This document shows positions 1 through 9,800 of a stretch of 27,823 bases of DNA, in pieces. Origin of the DNA: a virus. The stretch's first letter is position 1. Each line of letters begins with the position of its first letter. Location: IMG/VR virus record IMGVR_UViG_3300031227_000318, positions 1 to 27,823 of that record, one strand, 5' to 3'. The position numbers and the translations under genes are program-made. The notes beneath the pieces are model-generated. The model searched no databases, was not told the origin of the DNA, and was given only the letters and a program-made list of their open reading frames with translations.

Positions 1-1
1 A

Positions 2-2599
2 GCTAATAATGCTGCTGTAAATACTCTTTATAATTCTTACTTTGATAGAGATGCAAATCAAGCTGAGTTAGACAATTGGGGAGCTAAAGGTGGTGCAGAC
101 ACTACTGTAAGAGCTTTAGAAGATTTCTTAAAAGGAGAAAGAGAAACATATAAAGTAACTGATCCAATTAAGCCTATCGGGACTGTCAAGTCTGAATATG
201 AATCATTATCTACCGGAGATGAAGATATAGTTTCTGAAGTATCAGATTCTGGAAGTACTGGAAGTACTGGTGGTGTATCTTCTGATGTTACTAACCAGAT
301 AGAAGCTTTAGAAACTCAAGTTGGAAGTTTACAATCTCAACTAGATACATTAAAGGCTGATCAACTTGCTTCTTTTGAATCCGATAAAGCAAAGGCTCAA
401 ACAGAATTAGATGCATCAAGAGCAGAGATTAAAAGATTACAAGATTTACAAAAAACTGAGATAGATAAAGCTGACCCAACCAAACAAGAATTTTACGATC
501 AAGAAACTAGAATACTGCAAAACCAAATGGATGCGGCAGAGTTAGCTTCGTCTAAATTAGAAGAAGATTATTTAAAAGCTAGAGCATTAACTGATGAATT
601 AAGTGCATTAAATGTTCAAGCTAATGCAGCTATACAGGCTGTAAAAGGACAAACTGGTTTAGCAGCATTGCTTAATCCTAGAATAAATCAAACTATAGAT
701 GACTGGACAGGCAGAGCTTCAGTTATTCAAGCTGCGATTGCTGGTGTAGATAACAACATTAATTTAAGTTATCATTATATAGATAAAGCTCAAGAAGATT
801 TAACTGTTAGAAAAAATGAACAAATAGATTACTATAATTCAGTAATTGCTTTCTATGAAAAATTAGAAGTAAGTGAAGAAAAAAGAGAAACATTGGCTAT
901 ATCAGACAAAAAAGAAGCAGCTCAAAATATCATTGATATGAAAGATGCTGAGATAGCTAATTTACAGGTTACAACCGATGCTGTTAAGAAACTTATGTTA
1001 GAAGATCCTATTAGAACTGCCGGAGCTGGTATTAATTTAGCTACAGATGATTTAGCTACTATATCAACAAAACTTGCTAATTACGATTACGGACAAGAGG
1101 TTATAGGTATAAAGAATGGGATGGAAATTGATGGATACGAACCAATCCCATCTGCTGACGGATTAGAAGAAAGTGAAATTACTAGAGTAACTGATAGCAG
1201 AGGAATAGAAAGAATTTATAAAAATCCTCCAGTTGATGAATCCGAAGGAACATGGACAGCTATTAAAGATGCAAGAGGTAATGTCGTTTCAAAAATGAAT
1301 AATAAAACAGGTGAAATTGTTAATGTAGATGGTTCAGACCCTACAGCACCAACTGGAACTGGTTTAGTACAAGATGGAGCTACTGGTGGACAATGTGGAG
1401 ATTATCTACATAAGATTGCAGACAATATTCCTACAATGGGTGATATGTTTGAAGATAAAATGAATATGGGAAATATCTCAACAACTAATTATCAAGTTGG
1501 AGATGTTCTTATTCAAGAAACTAATATGCCTTATGGCCATGTGTCTATTGTAACAGCAGTAAATGGTGACCAAGCTACAGTTATAGAAAGTAATTGGAAG
1601 TTAGATAAAAAAGTTGGTACAAGGACTATCACTATGGGTGACTCAAACGTAAAGGGTGTATATAGAGGAGCACAATTTAAAGAATTACAAGATGAAGTAA
1701 TTAATGAATCTGGAGCAGCTTTAAAGCAAGCTCAATTAGCTCAAATATCAAATGGATTACTTACTAAAGGAGATGCAACAGAATTACTAGGTCAATATGA
1801 AAATGACCCTGAGTTTTTAGCTCAACTTACAGAGGCATTTAATAATCCTAAAAATAGAACTATTAGTGATGCTCACGCTGCTAAATACAATGTACCTTCC
1901 TTAATTACAAAAGGACAGTTTGATAAAATAATGGAAGTTAGAGAAGCTAATGGTTTTGGTAACCTAGTATTCCAAGGTCAAAAAGAAAAAGAATATAATA
2001 ATGTTATGGAATGGCTTGAAATGAAACAGGATCTTACCTCAATTAGAGCTTTAAAAGAAGGTGGAGATTATATTAAGACTTTAAAACCAGAAGAAAAACA
2101 AAGAATATTTAATGAATATAGCGATAAGTTTGGAGTCGATACAGTTGAAGAATTAGATAATGTTGGTGCTACTAATACCGGACCTGTAACTGGGAGACTA
2201 TTGGGAGCTAAAGAATGGATAAATGCAGGAGATGATAGATTAATTGCAATTGATGTTATATCTGGTAAGTATAAGGTTGCCTTCATGAAAGAAATATCTG
2301 GTGTAGCTATCTCACAACAAGAAGCAGAAAGATTGGGTAAATTAGTTCCTAACATTGTTTTACAGGATAAAAGATTTGTTGCTTCTTCAGTCGATGCTCA
2401 AGATTCACTAGATGCTAGTTTAAATAAAGCAGCTCAAAGATTTGGTTTTAATGGTATAGATCAATTAAGAGATTCTACTGATAAAACAAGAGCTGGAGAG
2501 TTTTACGCTTTGGACACTGATACTTTAGAAAATGCTTCTACCGTTGCTACAGAAGGAGGCCAGTCAGTAGAGGATCTAAGAAATAAGTATAACTATTAA
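2..2599 (+). CDS. CHAP-domain virion/tail protein, 5' partial
   Basis: The frame is open from base 2, so the gene starts left of the window; 865 residues are visible. The first residues (LYNSYFDRDANQAELDNWG) resemble the DUF4214-like pattern of surface proteins. Residues about 95-270 are rich in Lys, Glu and Ala and look coiled-coil. Residues about 460-555 form a CHAP (NlpC/P60-like) hydrolase domain: the likely nucleophile is Cys465 in GGQCGDY, His513 lies in YGHVSIV, and the polar third residue is in VIESNW (529-533). CHAP domains cleave peptidoglycan as amidases or endopeptidases. In a protein this large and late in a structural operon this suggests a virion-associated lysin that opens the wall during DNA entry, rather than the endolysin, which is encoded at 5921-6517. 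The C-terminal 300 residues are not recognised. The next gene begins 4 bases after the stop. The CHAP call is firm; the tail role is inferred from position. Confidence 0.8.
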   Translation, partial: ANNAAVNTLYNSYFDRDANQAELDNWGAKGGADTTVRALEDFLKGERETYKVTDPIKPIGTVKSEYESLSTGDEDIVSEVSDSGSTGSTGGVSSDVTNQIEALETQVGSLQSQLDTLKADQLASFESDKAKAQTELDASRAEIKRLQDLQKTEIDKADPTKQEFYDQETRILQNQMDAAELASSKLEEDYLKARALTDELSALNVQANAAIQAVKGQTGLAALLNPRINQTIDDWTGRASVIQAAIAGVDNNINLSYHYIDKAQEDLTVRKNEQIDYYNSVIAFYEKLEVSEEKRETLAISDKKEAAQNIIDMKDAEIANLQVTTDAVKKLMLEDPIRTAGAGINLATDDLATISTKLANYDYGQEVIGIKNGMEIDGYEPIPSADGLEESEITRVTDSRGIERIYKNPPVDESEGTWTAIKDARGNVVSKMNNKTGEIVNVDGSDPTAPTGTGLVQDGATGGQCGDYLHKIADNIPTMGDMFEDKMNMGNISTTNYQVGDVLIQETNMPYGHVSIVTAVNGDQATVIESNWKLDKKVGTRTITMGDSNVKGVYRGAQFKELQDEVINESGAALKQAQLAQISNGLLTKGDATELLGQYENDPEFLAQLTEAFNNPKNRTISDAHAAKYNVPSLITKGQFDKIMEVREANGFGNLVFQGQKEKEYNNVMEWLEMKQDLTSIRALKEGGDYIKTLKPEEKQRIFNEYSDKFGVDTVEELDNVGATNTGPVTGRLLGAKEWINAGDDRLIAIDVISGKYKVAFMKEISGVAISQQEAERLGKLVPNIVLQDKRFVASSVDAQDSLDASLNKAAQRFGFNGIDQLRDSTDKTRAGEFYALDTDTLENASTVATEGGQSVEDLRNKYNY

Positions 2600-2603
2600 G
2601 TAT

Positions 2604-3899
2604 ATGTTAAACGAACAATCTAAAATAAAATTAGATGGTATAATTAAGCAGATGATTGCTAATAAAGAATCTGAAAAAACAATTCAGATGGTCGTTGATG
2701 ATTTTAAGTCTAAATATGACACAGCTAAACTCACTACTTCTGCTAATGCTTCTGAAAAATCAAGTTGGTTTAAGGAAAATGTTATTGGTGGTTATAAAGA
2801 TAGAATTTCTGATGTTAAAGGTGCAGCCAAAGGAGTCGTGAATACATTAACTGGTATTTCTTCATTAGGAGAACGAGGAATAAAATTTTTAAGCTTTAGT
2901 AAATTTGAAGAAGGAGAAAAGACATCAGCAGAAAAACTGATTCCTGAAAAATTTAGAACACCTGAAAAAGATGAGAAACTTGGATTTGCTTTAGAACAAA
3001 TAGCTGAATTTCTAATTCCTATACCGGGAACAAAGGTATCTAAAGTTATAAAACTAACTAAAACTGGTAAAGTTATCCAGATGGCTAAAACAGCTGGTAA
3101 AACAACAGCAGAATTTTCAGCAAAGACTGCAGCACAAAGAGGTGAAGTTAAACCGGGAGATATTGCTGTTAGCGCTGGAGCTGTTATAGCTGGTGGTTTA
3201 GTAACTAAGTTAGGTGCAGAGATATTTAAGAGAGTTCCTACTTGGTTAATGCAAAAAGCAATTGGACAGAAGCCATTAGCATTTATTGAAGGACAAGATG
3301 TTTCTAAATATGCATTAAAGAACAGAAAAGTTGGTACAGTAAATAGTCTTATGAATCGAGGAAATGTAGAAATTGATAAAGCTATTAAGGAAATAAACGA
3401 TAAGCTCCCTAAAAACCAAGCTATTCAACCATCATGGGTAAAGAGTTATGTAGATGGAGCTATTAAAAATCTTAAAGAAAAGAATATAGAAGCTACATTA
3501 GCTAGTATGAATAGTGCTCTTAAATATGATGTAGGGAAAGTATTTCCTAAGCTAGGACTAGAAAAACCAATGATTAAAGCTTATAATGAAACAATACTAA
3601 GAGATGCTTTAAAAGTAAAGATGGCAGAAGGAGCAGGTCAAAAAAGGTTAAGCATGGACAGTATAATCCCATTGTTAATGGGTGGTTATGGTTATTCTCT
3701 TGGAGGTATTCCTGGCGCTGTTGGTGGTTATATAACTAAAAAAGTTTTAACTAGTATTCCGGTCTTAACAAGCACAGCAGTAACAATGGATGTAACTAAG
3801 CGTCTGGCAGAGAAAGGTTTAAATAAGCTTACAATACAAGAGAGAGAATCAATTTTAAGAGTAATGATGGGACTCTTAAGTCAAGGAGTTCAGAAATAA
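2604..3899 (+). CDS. Probable virion protein with Gly-rich hydrophobic segments
   Basis: 431 residues, starting 4 bases after the CHAP gene and therefore translated with it. No enzymatic motif is recognised. The N-terminus (to about residue 40) is a short charged helix of a kind often seen at the start of phage structural proteins. Residues about 60-100 and 175-205 contain Gly/Ala/Val-rich amphipathic or weakly membrane-seeking stretches, and near the C-terminus (about 355-395) there is a second Gly-rich hydrophobic stretch (LLMGGYGYSLGGIPGAVGGY). This composition resembles internal virion or ejection proteins that insert into membranes during DNA entry, which would fit its place beside a virion lysin. 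It is the last gene of this operon; a strong terminator follows at 3962. The functional guess rests only on composition and position. Confidence 0.6.
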   Translation: MLNEQSKIKLDGIIKQMIANKESEKTIQMVVDDFKSKYDTAKLTTSANASEKSSWFKENVIGGYKDRISDVKGAAKGVVNTLTGISSLGERGIKFLSFSKFEEGEKTSAEKLIPEKFRTPEKDEKLGFALEQIAEFLIPIPGTKVSKVIKLTKTGKVIQMAKTAGKTTAEFSAKTAAQRGEVKPGDIAVSAGAVIAGGLVTKLGAEIFKRVPTWLMQKAIGQKPLAFIEGQDVSKYALKNRKVGTVNSLMNRGNVEIDKAIKEINDKLPKNQAIQPSWVKSYVDGAIKNLKEKNIEATLASMNSALKYDVGKVFPKLGLEKPMIKAYNETILRDALKVKMAEGAGQKRLSMDSIIPLLMGGYGYSLGGIPGAVGGYITKKVLTSIPVLTSTAVTMDVTKRLAEKGLNKLTIQERESILRVMMGLLSQGVQK

Positions 3900-3961
3900 A
3901 TACGGTATTTTGGATATGATACACTTATGTCATATATATGAAACGGTTTAGTTAATAAAAT

Positions 3962-3994
3962 AAAAGAGCAGCTTATGTAAAGCCGCTCTTTTTG
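3962..3994. terminator. Bidirectional intrinsic terminator between convergent operons
   Basis: AAAAGAGC-AG-CTT and AAG-CC-GCTCTTTTT form a long hairpin with loop ATGTA. It ends in a T-run on the plus strand and is preceded by an A-run, so it can stop transcription from both sides. It lies between the plus-strand operon ending at 3899 and the minus-strand operon ending at 4025. Confidence 0.9.
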
Positions 3995-4024
3995 TTTAAA
4001 TGAGGTGTTTTATTATGTTTTTTA

Positions 4025-4240
4025 CTATTTCGTCCTGTTTAATCTCCAATCTCTTAATTCCTGATTATATTTTTTCTTCCATTTTCTGTCTTCCTTGACG
4101 TATCCTGTCTTACCTGTTTTTTTCTGTATTATAGCTAATTCATTTCTGAATCTTTCTTTCCTGCTTTCCTTTACACAAATTGCTGTGATTTTGAATATTA
4201 CATAACTAATTATAATGCTCCAAAAAAATAAATGTATCAT
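4025..4240 (-). CDS. Small single-span membrane protein
   Basis: 71 residues. Residues about 3-22 are a hydrophobic segment (FFWSIIISYVIFKITAICV), followed by a very basic tail rich in Lys, Arg and Trp. The expected topology is an N-terminal membrane anchor with a cytoplasmic basic tail. No family is recognised. It is the last gene of the leftward operon, just before the terminator at 3962-3994, and it sits with two other tiny membrane proteins (4256-4363 and 4375-4578). Such clusters often include holin helpers, spanins or superinfection-exclusion proteins. No lipobox is visible, so a spanin is not supported. Confidence 0.6.
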   Translation of the reverse strand: MIHLFFWSIIISYVIFKITAICVKESRKERFRNELAIIQKKTGKTGYVKEDRKWKKKYNQELRDWRLNRTK

Positions 4241-4255
4241 ATGGTTATAAATTAA

Positions 4256-4363
4256 TTATTTATCTTTGTCATCCTCATTAAGTATCTTGTCCATTGTTTT
4301 GTCTAGCTTATTCAAATAATGAATAATAATAAATATAAATATAATTCCAAATATAAATTCCAT
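4256..4363 (-). CDS. 35-residue membrane peptide
   Basis: A short gene reading MEFIFGIIFIFIIIHYL, then a highly charged tail ending NEDDKDK. The first 17 residues are one transmembrane helix and the rest is a soluble acidic/basic tail. It fills the gap between the genes at 4025-4240 and 4375-4578 with tight spacing (15 and 11 bases) and the same orientation, which is the main reason to believe it. No homologue is recognised; it may be a small lysis or exclusion factor. Confidence 0.6.
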   Translation of the reverse strand: MEFIFGIIFIFIIIHYLNKLDKTMDKILNEDDKDK

Positions 4364-4374
4364 ATATTTATAGA

Positions 4375-4578
4375 TTAAAAGAAGATTGCGACTACCATCC
4401 AAATAGCAGAGAATGCCAGGATAAATAGAACGCTAACCATCATTTGTTTAAAGAATGTTGCGAAGTATGTTCCAAGCACAACTCCAACAGATACTAAATA
4501 GATCTTCATCATAGCTATATCCATGATGCTAAAGTTTTGTAGAACATTTTGTGTCCACTCTGTTAGTTTTAATAACAT
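4375..4578 (-). CDS. Small membrane protein with two hydrophobic segments
   Basis: 67 residues with two predicted membrane helices: about 25-42 (MKIYLVSVGVVLGTYFA) and about 46-66 (MMVSVLFILAFSAIWMVVA), joined by a short loop FFKQ. The size and two-helix layout would suit a holin, antiholin or other small phage membrane protein. A better holin candidate lies directly next to the endolysin (6531-6728), so this one may be an antiholin or unrelated. The start is separated by 5 bases from the stop of the dNMP kinase gene. Confidence 0.65.
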   Translation of the reverse strand: MLLKLTEWTQNVLQNFSIMDIAMMKIYLVSVGVVLGTYFATFFKQMMVSVLFILAFSAIWMVVAIFF

Positions 4579-4583
4579 AATTA

Positions 4584-5150
4584 TTAATTTATTTTATTAA
4601 CTCTATCGATTGTAGCTTGATCTTCAATCTGTTGCTGATGAAGCCCGAGTAATAGCTCTAATACACGTTCCTTTAGCTCTGTATCAGTCCCATTGTTCTC
4701 TATTATGTAATCAGCCACTATTTCGTCCTGTTCAGCCTCAGAGGCGTGTGTGTTGCCAGCACAGCCATTACGGACTACACGAACCACTATACCACCTAAT
4801 CTCTTTATCTTTTTGCTCTCATTTACAAAACGAACATCATCTATTACATAGTCATCTGTGTTATTCATTTTAATTCTATTGATCCAATAATCTTTATCTT
4901 CTGCTCGTCTTAATTCTGTTCCATGATTCTTAACTAAAGCTCTAACTACTGGATGATGCCACCATTCTTTAGTCCTGGTGTCAATATGTAATTCTTTTAA
5001 AACAAGTTGAAATATATCAGCTACCTCTTGAATCAAAGCATCTTTGAAACCAATCTTAGTAAAGCCTTCTGCCACCAATGCCTTAGCAGCTAATGTTTTA
5101 CCAGCTTGTGATTTGCCAGTGAATCCTATGATATGTCTTTTATTATTCAT
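4584..5150 (-). CDS. Deoxynucleoside monophosphate kinase
   Basis: 188 residues from the chosen start, MNNKRH. It phosphorylates dNMPs to dNDPs with ATP in the cytoplasm and supports phage DNA synthesis. The Walker A loop GKSQAGKT is near the N-terminus. Other family hallmarks are visible: NHGTELRRAEDKDYWINR, the strand-loop DDVRFVNE, GGIVVRVVR, and HASEAEQD followed by DYIIENNGT. These match phage-type dNMP kinases (T4 gp1-like fold). A longer reading to 5183 would overlap the upstream phosphoesterase gene by 41 bases; the start at 5150 overlaps by 8 bases and puts the P-loop at the usual distance from the N-terminus, so it is preferred. Translational coupling to the upstream gene is likely. 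Confidence 0.88.
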   Translation of the reverse strand: MNNKRHIIGFTGKSQAGKTLAAKALVAEGFTKIGFKDALIQEVADIFQLVLKELHIDTRTKEWWHHPVVRALVKNHGTELRRAEDKDYWINRIKMNNTDDYVIDDVRFVNESKKIKRLGGIVVRVVRNGCAGNTHASEAEQDEIVADYIIENNGTDTELKERVLELLLGLHQQQIEDQATIDRVNKIN

Positions 5151-5916
5151 AATATATCTTATTATTAAATATAACTCTCCCATTCATAATTATCAGAGGT
5201 ACTAACTGATAAAGTCCATTGGGCCATACGTATCCAACCATGAATCCCTTTACCCAAGCACTAGCTTTGTGATTAATATATTCTGGACTAAACTTGCAAG
5301 CTCCTGGCATTGAGTATGCTGAGTGAACCTTCCCGGTAGCTTTTGTGGCTACGGTGGTGACATCCCAGGTATGTAAGTGACCATATAGTATGTTCTTGCC
5401 ATAAACTGTCGCATGCTTCCTTGTGTGAGCTAGGTTATGAAACTCTCCATGTGTTAGATATAGGTGACCTAAACGATGACATGCATTATATTCTTTTATA
5501 TTGACTTCAGGAAATATTTTCTTGAGATCAAATTTCTTTTTCCAGTCATTATAAAATGATCTGCATTCTCGTTCTTTTATTTTGTTTAAAAAGAGTCTTA
5601 TTCTATCCTCATGATTTCCTAAGCACCATCTAATATCTAGTTTCTTATTGTTGCATGATTTAACCAATGGGTTAAAATAATTCTTTCTAAAATTGTATAT
5701 ATCTTCTATGGTTTCATAAGCTCCGTCTTTCCACTCCTTGTATGTGAACTTTGAAACACCATCTGCATCGATCATGTCGCCCAATAACATTAAGCCATCT
5801 GGCCTTAAGTCATTAGCGACCTTCTTTACGATGTTGAACACACCTTTATCGTGCTCACTATTTACAGACTTGAAATGTACATCAGATAAGAAAATATATT
5901 TCTTAAATTTCTTCAT
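5143..5916 (-). CDS. Calcineurin-like metallophosphoesterase
   Basis: 257 residues with all motifs of the metallophosphoesterase fold in order: LSDVHF (D-x-H), LLGDMID (GD-x-x-D), LGNHEDR (GNHE), LTHGEFHN, and YGHLHT (GH-x-H). These residues bind a dinuclear metal centre. The natural substrate cannot be read from sequence: phage members include phosphodiesterases and nucleases acting on DNA ends. Its place beside a dNMP kinase suggests nucleotide or DNA processing. The gene starts 4 bases after the endolysin stop and its end overlaps the kinase start. Confidence 0.88.
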   Translation of the reverse strand: MKKFKKYIFLSDVHFKSVNSEHDKGVFNIVKKVANDLRPDGLMLLGDMIDADGVSKFTYKEWKDGAYETIEDIYNFRKNYFNPLVKSCNNKKLDIRWCLGNHEDRIRLFLNKIKERECRSFYNDWKKKFDLKKIFPEVNIKEYNACHRLGHLYLTHGEFHNLAHTRKHATVYGKNILYGHLHTWDVTTVATKATGKVHSAYSMPGACKFSPEYINHKASAWVKGFMVGYVWPNGLYQLVPLIIMNGRVIFNNKIYYE

Positions 5917-5920
5917 TTGT

Positions 5921-6517
5921 CTATATTAGATCTAATAAATTATTGTAGTCATTTTCACTAATTCCCCAAGTGTTTTTACTCATGATATCCCAGCAGTTAT
6001 CTTTGTTTATATCTACAATACCATCTTTGACCATAAATTTAATCTGTCCTTTATCTTCTACTCTTAAAAGAGCTCTAGATCTAGACCAGTTGACTAAATT
6101 TTCTCCATTCCGGATAAAGGTCATTGGATCTAGTGAGACACCATCCTTACGTATTTCAAAATGCAAGTGAGGTCCGAAACAAAGCGCACCTGTTGCACCT
6201 GAATAACCAACTATGTCTCCAGCTTTTATTTTTTTGTATCCTTCTACGTAATTGTTTTTACTTAAGTGGCCATAAACAGATTGATATCTGCCATGTCTTA
6301 GAATAACTGCATTACCCATATAATAATTATGCTCTACCTTTTCCCATGCACCATCAGCTACTGCATAGATAGGCATTCCTATTCCATTTGGATAATTATG
6401 GTTTCTAGTTCTTAAATCTATTCCTTTATGTCGTCCTCCCTTATACCATTTAGCAATACCATTATGTTGTACTGTGATGTGCCAAATGTCTCTAATTGGT
6501 TTTCTTATTCTAAACAT
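5921..6517 (-). CDS. M23 (LytM-type) peptidoglycan endopeptidase, endolysin
   Basis: 198 residues. The M23 zinc site is complete: the first ligands are in GRHKGIDL (H-x-x-x-D), then YGHLS, and the last ligand and catalytic His are in GPHLHFEI. M23 enzymes cut peptide cross-links of peptidoglycan. No signal peptide is visible, so export would depend on a holin, and a two-helix holin candidate lies immediately upstream (6531-6728). The C-terminal 50 residues after the catalytic domain are unassigned and could bind the cell wall. This gene is taken as the endolysin because of the holin neighbour; the CHAP protein at the window start is more likely part of the virion. Confidence 0.9.
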   Translation of the reverse strand: MFRIRKPIRDIWHITVQHNGIAKWYKGGRHKGIDLRTRNHNYPNGIGMPIYAVADGAWEKVEHNYYMGNAVILRHGRYQSVYGHLSKNNYVEGYKKIKAGDIVGYSGATGALCFGPHLHFEIRKDGVSLDPMTFIRNGENLVNWSRSRALLRVEDKGQIKFMVKDGIVDINKDNCWDIMSKNTWGISENDYNNLLDLI

Positions 6518-6530
6518 ATTATTAAGTTAA

Positions 6531-6728
6531 TTAATAATTCCTTGTGTTGATATATTTGGTTAATTGATTTGCCAACATTATAATTGTTACAGTAATAAAC
6601 TCACCGAAACCCAATGTTGGTACAGCTTCTATAACATAACTTAGCGCAGCTAATACTAATGCTACCCAAGAAACATTAAACATTCCCCAGAGGAAACCTT
6701 TTATTCTATTTTTTAATTCTATTGACAT
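6531..6728 (-). CDS. Holin
   Basis: 65 residues, two hydrophobic helices (about 12-33, LWGMFNVSWVALVLAALSYV, and 42-57, FITVTIIMLANQL), a basic N-terminus and a short charged C-terminus. The length, the helix pattern and the position 13 bases upstream of the M23 endolysin gene are typical of a small phage holin, which forms the membrane hole that releases or triggers the lysin. No family-specific motif is claimed. Confidence 0.75.
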   Translation of the reverse strand: MSIELKNRIKGFLWGMFNVSWVALVLAALSYVIEAVPTLGFGEFITVTIIMLANQLTKYINTRNY

Positions 6729-6739
6729 ATTATTGTTAG

Positions 6740-6871
6740 TTAAACTTTAAATACTTTTCGATCGAAATACTCTGCGCGTTTTCCATCGTTCCATTGTTGG
6801 ACTGGTCTTAGATATCCAACGACCCTGCTGTATACCTCGCAAGGTTGTCTCTCTACTTTTTTTGGTGTCAT
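6740..6871 (-). CDS. Stand-alone glycyl-radical module (NrdD C-terminal-like), 43 aa
   Basis: A 43-residue gene too short for most gene finders. It reads CEVYSRVVGYLRPVQQWN followed by DGKRAEYFDR. This matches the C-terminal glycyl-radical end of class III (anaerobic) ribonucleotide reductase NrdD, where the radical Gly lies in an R-V-x-G-Y-L motif followed by N-x-G-K and R. Short free-standing versions are, to my knowledge, found in phages and uncultured bacteria and are often labelled anaerobic ribonucleoside-triphosphate reductase. The catalytic barrel of NrdD and an activating NrdG are not in this window. It could be a radical spare part that reactivates a host enzyme (as GrcA/YfiD does for pyruvate formate-lyase) or half of a split reductase. 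The match is strong; the role is inferred. Confidence 0.8.
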   Translation of the reverse strand: MTPKKVERQPCEVYSRVVGYLRPVQQWNDGKRAEYFDRKVFKV

Positions 6872-6885
6872 TTGTTTATAGTTAA

Positions 6886-9800
6886 TTATTTAATTGCCCA
6901 AAGAGCATTGTATCGATTACCTTTTCCATCACCATGAAAATCTTTTAATACTTCAGTAACAAAACCTAACTCTTTGAAATCTTTTTCAGTCCATAATGAT
7001 AGATGATTTTCAGCATCTATATCTGAGTTCTCTTTAAGCTTTAATTCTAATGGTCCAAAGATTAATAACCGATTCTTTATCTCGTTTATTATCTTAATCG
7101 ATTCTTTTTTATGAAGATGTTCAAATACATCAAAAACCATTACTAAGTCATAGTCATTATAATGTTTGAAATCTTTCATGTCACATTTAGTGAAGCTAAC
7201 TTGACTTGCCCAATCTATGCCTTTTGCATTATCAATATAAGGTTGATGAATGTCTATAAAATCAAGTTGTTTAAACTTTAAGAAGGGTAGCTGCTTAGCT
7301 AGTCCAGAGCTCATGTCTCCCACTCCAATACTTAATACTTTCATGTTATGTAGTTCCGGCATTGGTAATCTTAGTCTTAGATCAAGTACTCTTGGTATCC
7401 AAGGATATTGTTTCTGAACACCATCCCACCCATGCTCTTTAGCAATAATCTCAAATGTATCTATATCTGATTGTGCAGTTACATTTGGTTTTACTTTATC
7501 GATAGTCTTTGAACCGAAGTGATGAATATATGAATCTCTTATTTCTAATACTTGTCTTCCATATGTTCTAGTGATGGTTTCATATATAAAGTTATCTCCA
7601 CACCAGATCTTTAGTCTAGAATCTATATCCATTATTTTTGACCAAGAGTATTTACTAAGCATGAAGCAACTACCAATAAACGGTAATCCCGTTTTTTCTC
7701 CTTGCATATTATTATGTTTCTCTTCTCCCTTAGGAAAGCTAGGCGGTAATTCTCCATAAGTATGATAAGGAGATGCCATCCAAACATCGTAAGATAACTT
7801 AATCATTAATGGTTCGGCCCATCCTTTTGTTACTAAGATATCATTATTACATACACAGACATATGGAAATTTAGCTGCATCAAGTCCAGTAACCCAACCT
7901 GCATTTACGCCCTTACCTTTGTTTTTGATGTATACAACATCTTCTAGTGATTTATAATCATCAGTTGATCCGTCATCCACTATTATGATTTCTCCTAAGC
8001 TAGGCGTATTCTCTATTATACTCTTAATACATTCTTTTGTCATCTTTATTCCATCTTTTACTGGGATAACAATGGATAGTTTTTTAGCTACTTCTACTAT
8101 ATTTTTATCTATCGAAAAATTAAGTTCTTTACTTCTTCTTTCTAATAGCTCTCTATCAGAATTAAACTTACCGATATTAGCAACTATCTTATGAACCTCA
8201 TCAAATTTACCAGTAAACTTTTTCCCCTGGATTGGATGATCATGATATACTTTTGAAAGCTCAGCCCAAGTATATTTATCAATTTGTTTACATCTATCAG
8301 TAAGCTCATTGTCACAGAAATTATGATAGTATCCTGTATAAAAGAAATTTCCACCTAAATATGGTAATAGCTTTTTACTAGCTAACCAATGAGTGGCAGG
8401 TGAACCTTTTAAGTACATATCATTAAGACCAATTAATCCATCCATATCAGGATATGTTTCCATCATCTTCCATACAGCCTGAATAAGAAAATCTTTTTCA
8501 GGAATACAGTCATTGCCAAGAAACATTACTAGATCACCCTTAGATCTTGCTACTCCTTTACTTAGTGTTTTAGGAGCTCCTTGTCGATTATTAAGATTAT
8601 CTTTTTCTACTATTACTTCATATTTGTTACTAGGATAGTTAGCATGTTTCTTAATAGCTTCTAAACATCTTTTTAATTCTTTCTTTCTATTCAGTGTTGG
8701 AATTACTATAGAAACAAATGGTAAGTCAAAATAGAATCTTAAATCTCTTAGGTATACACTATTTTCTGGTTGAAATTCTAAAGCTTTCTTAACATGTTCT
8801 TTAGCTTCTTCTATTCTACCAATCCATCCACAAGCAGTATAAAGTATTTCATGTGGCTCATTGGTGTATTGAGTTTTCTGATTAGCATAGTATGAGCTCC
8901 AGGGTATTTCCATAGCTGCCTTAGCATAACAAATAGAAGCTTGATAGTTTTGGTTATGTAGATAAAACCTAGCTAACTTTAATAATGGCTCACGTCTTCC
9001 ACTCTCTGCATAGAATGCTTTATTATAACTCTCCACTTGTCTCTCTGGTAGTTGTAGCATGCCATAAGCATCTCCCATGAAAATCATTGACTGTGCTCGT
9101 TCTGTAGGCCATTTCTTCATTTCTATGTGACGTTTAAACTCTTTGATCGCTGATTTAGGTCTTCCAGTCCACAACATCTCTCTAGCAAAGTAATGTGAAT
9201 TTCTATCAGAGTTTGGATTCTCATAACAGTCCACAGCTAATCCTTTTAAATAACCGCCTCTTGGAGTTTCTTCATTTTGCCAATGTTCAAGCTTTACGAT
9301 ATTTTCATTAAGAAATATTCTCTTTGTAGGTTTCTCTCCGTGTAGCACCTCATGCACAATTCCAATCCAGCTAAGCTTACGTCTATTATAAGCTTTACAA
9401 TGAAGAAACTTTATTGCTTCATTACCATATTCATCATGTGAAAATACAAAGTTATATTCTAGCTGATCAGCTCCAAGCTCTACTTCTCCTTGTACTACAT
9501 CTATGTCAAATTTAGTAAATACTTCGTCACAGTCTGGTGTAAAAATAAAATCATTAGAAGCTAATGTAGCCGCATAGTTACGCGCTCCAGCAAAATCGAA
9601 TAGCTTATTACCTTCTGCTACAACGTTATCTTCTCCATTAACTATGAAATGTTTGTTTATTTTTTTAGCTCGTTCAGCTGTGATATTCTTTAAAAACTTT
9701 TCTCCAACCTCTTCTACTTTAACTCCCCATTTTCTGGCAAGCTCTGCAGTTTTATCTGTACTCCCGGTATCAAGCAAACATACCTCTCCGCCTCTAGCTT

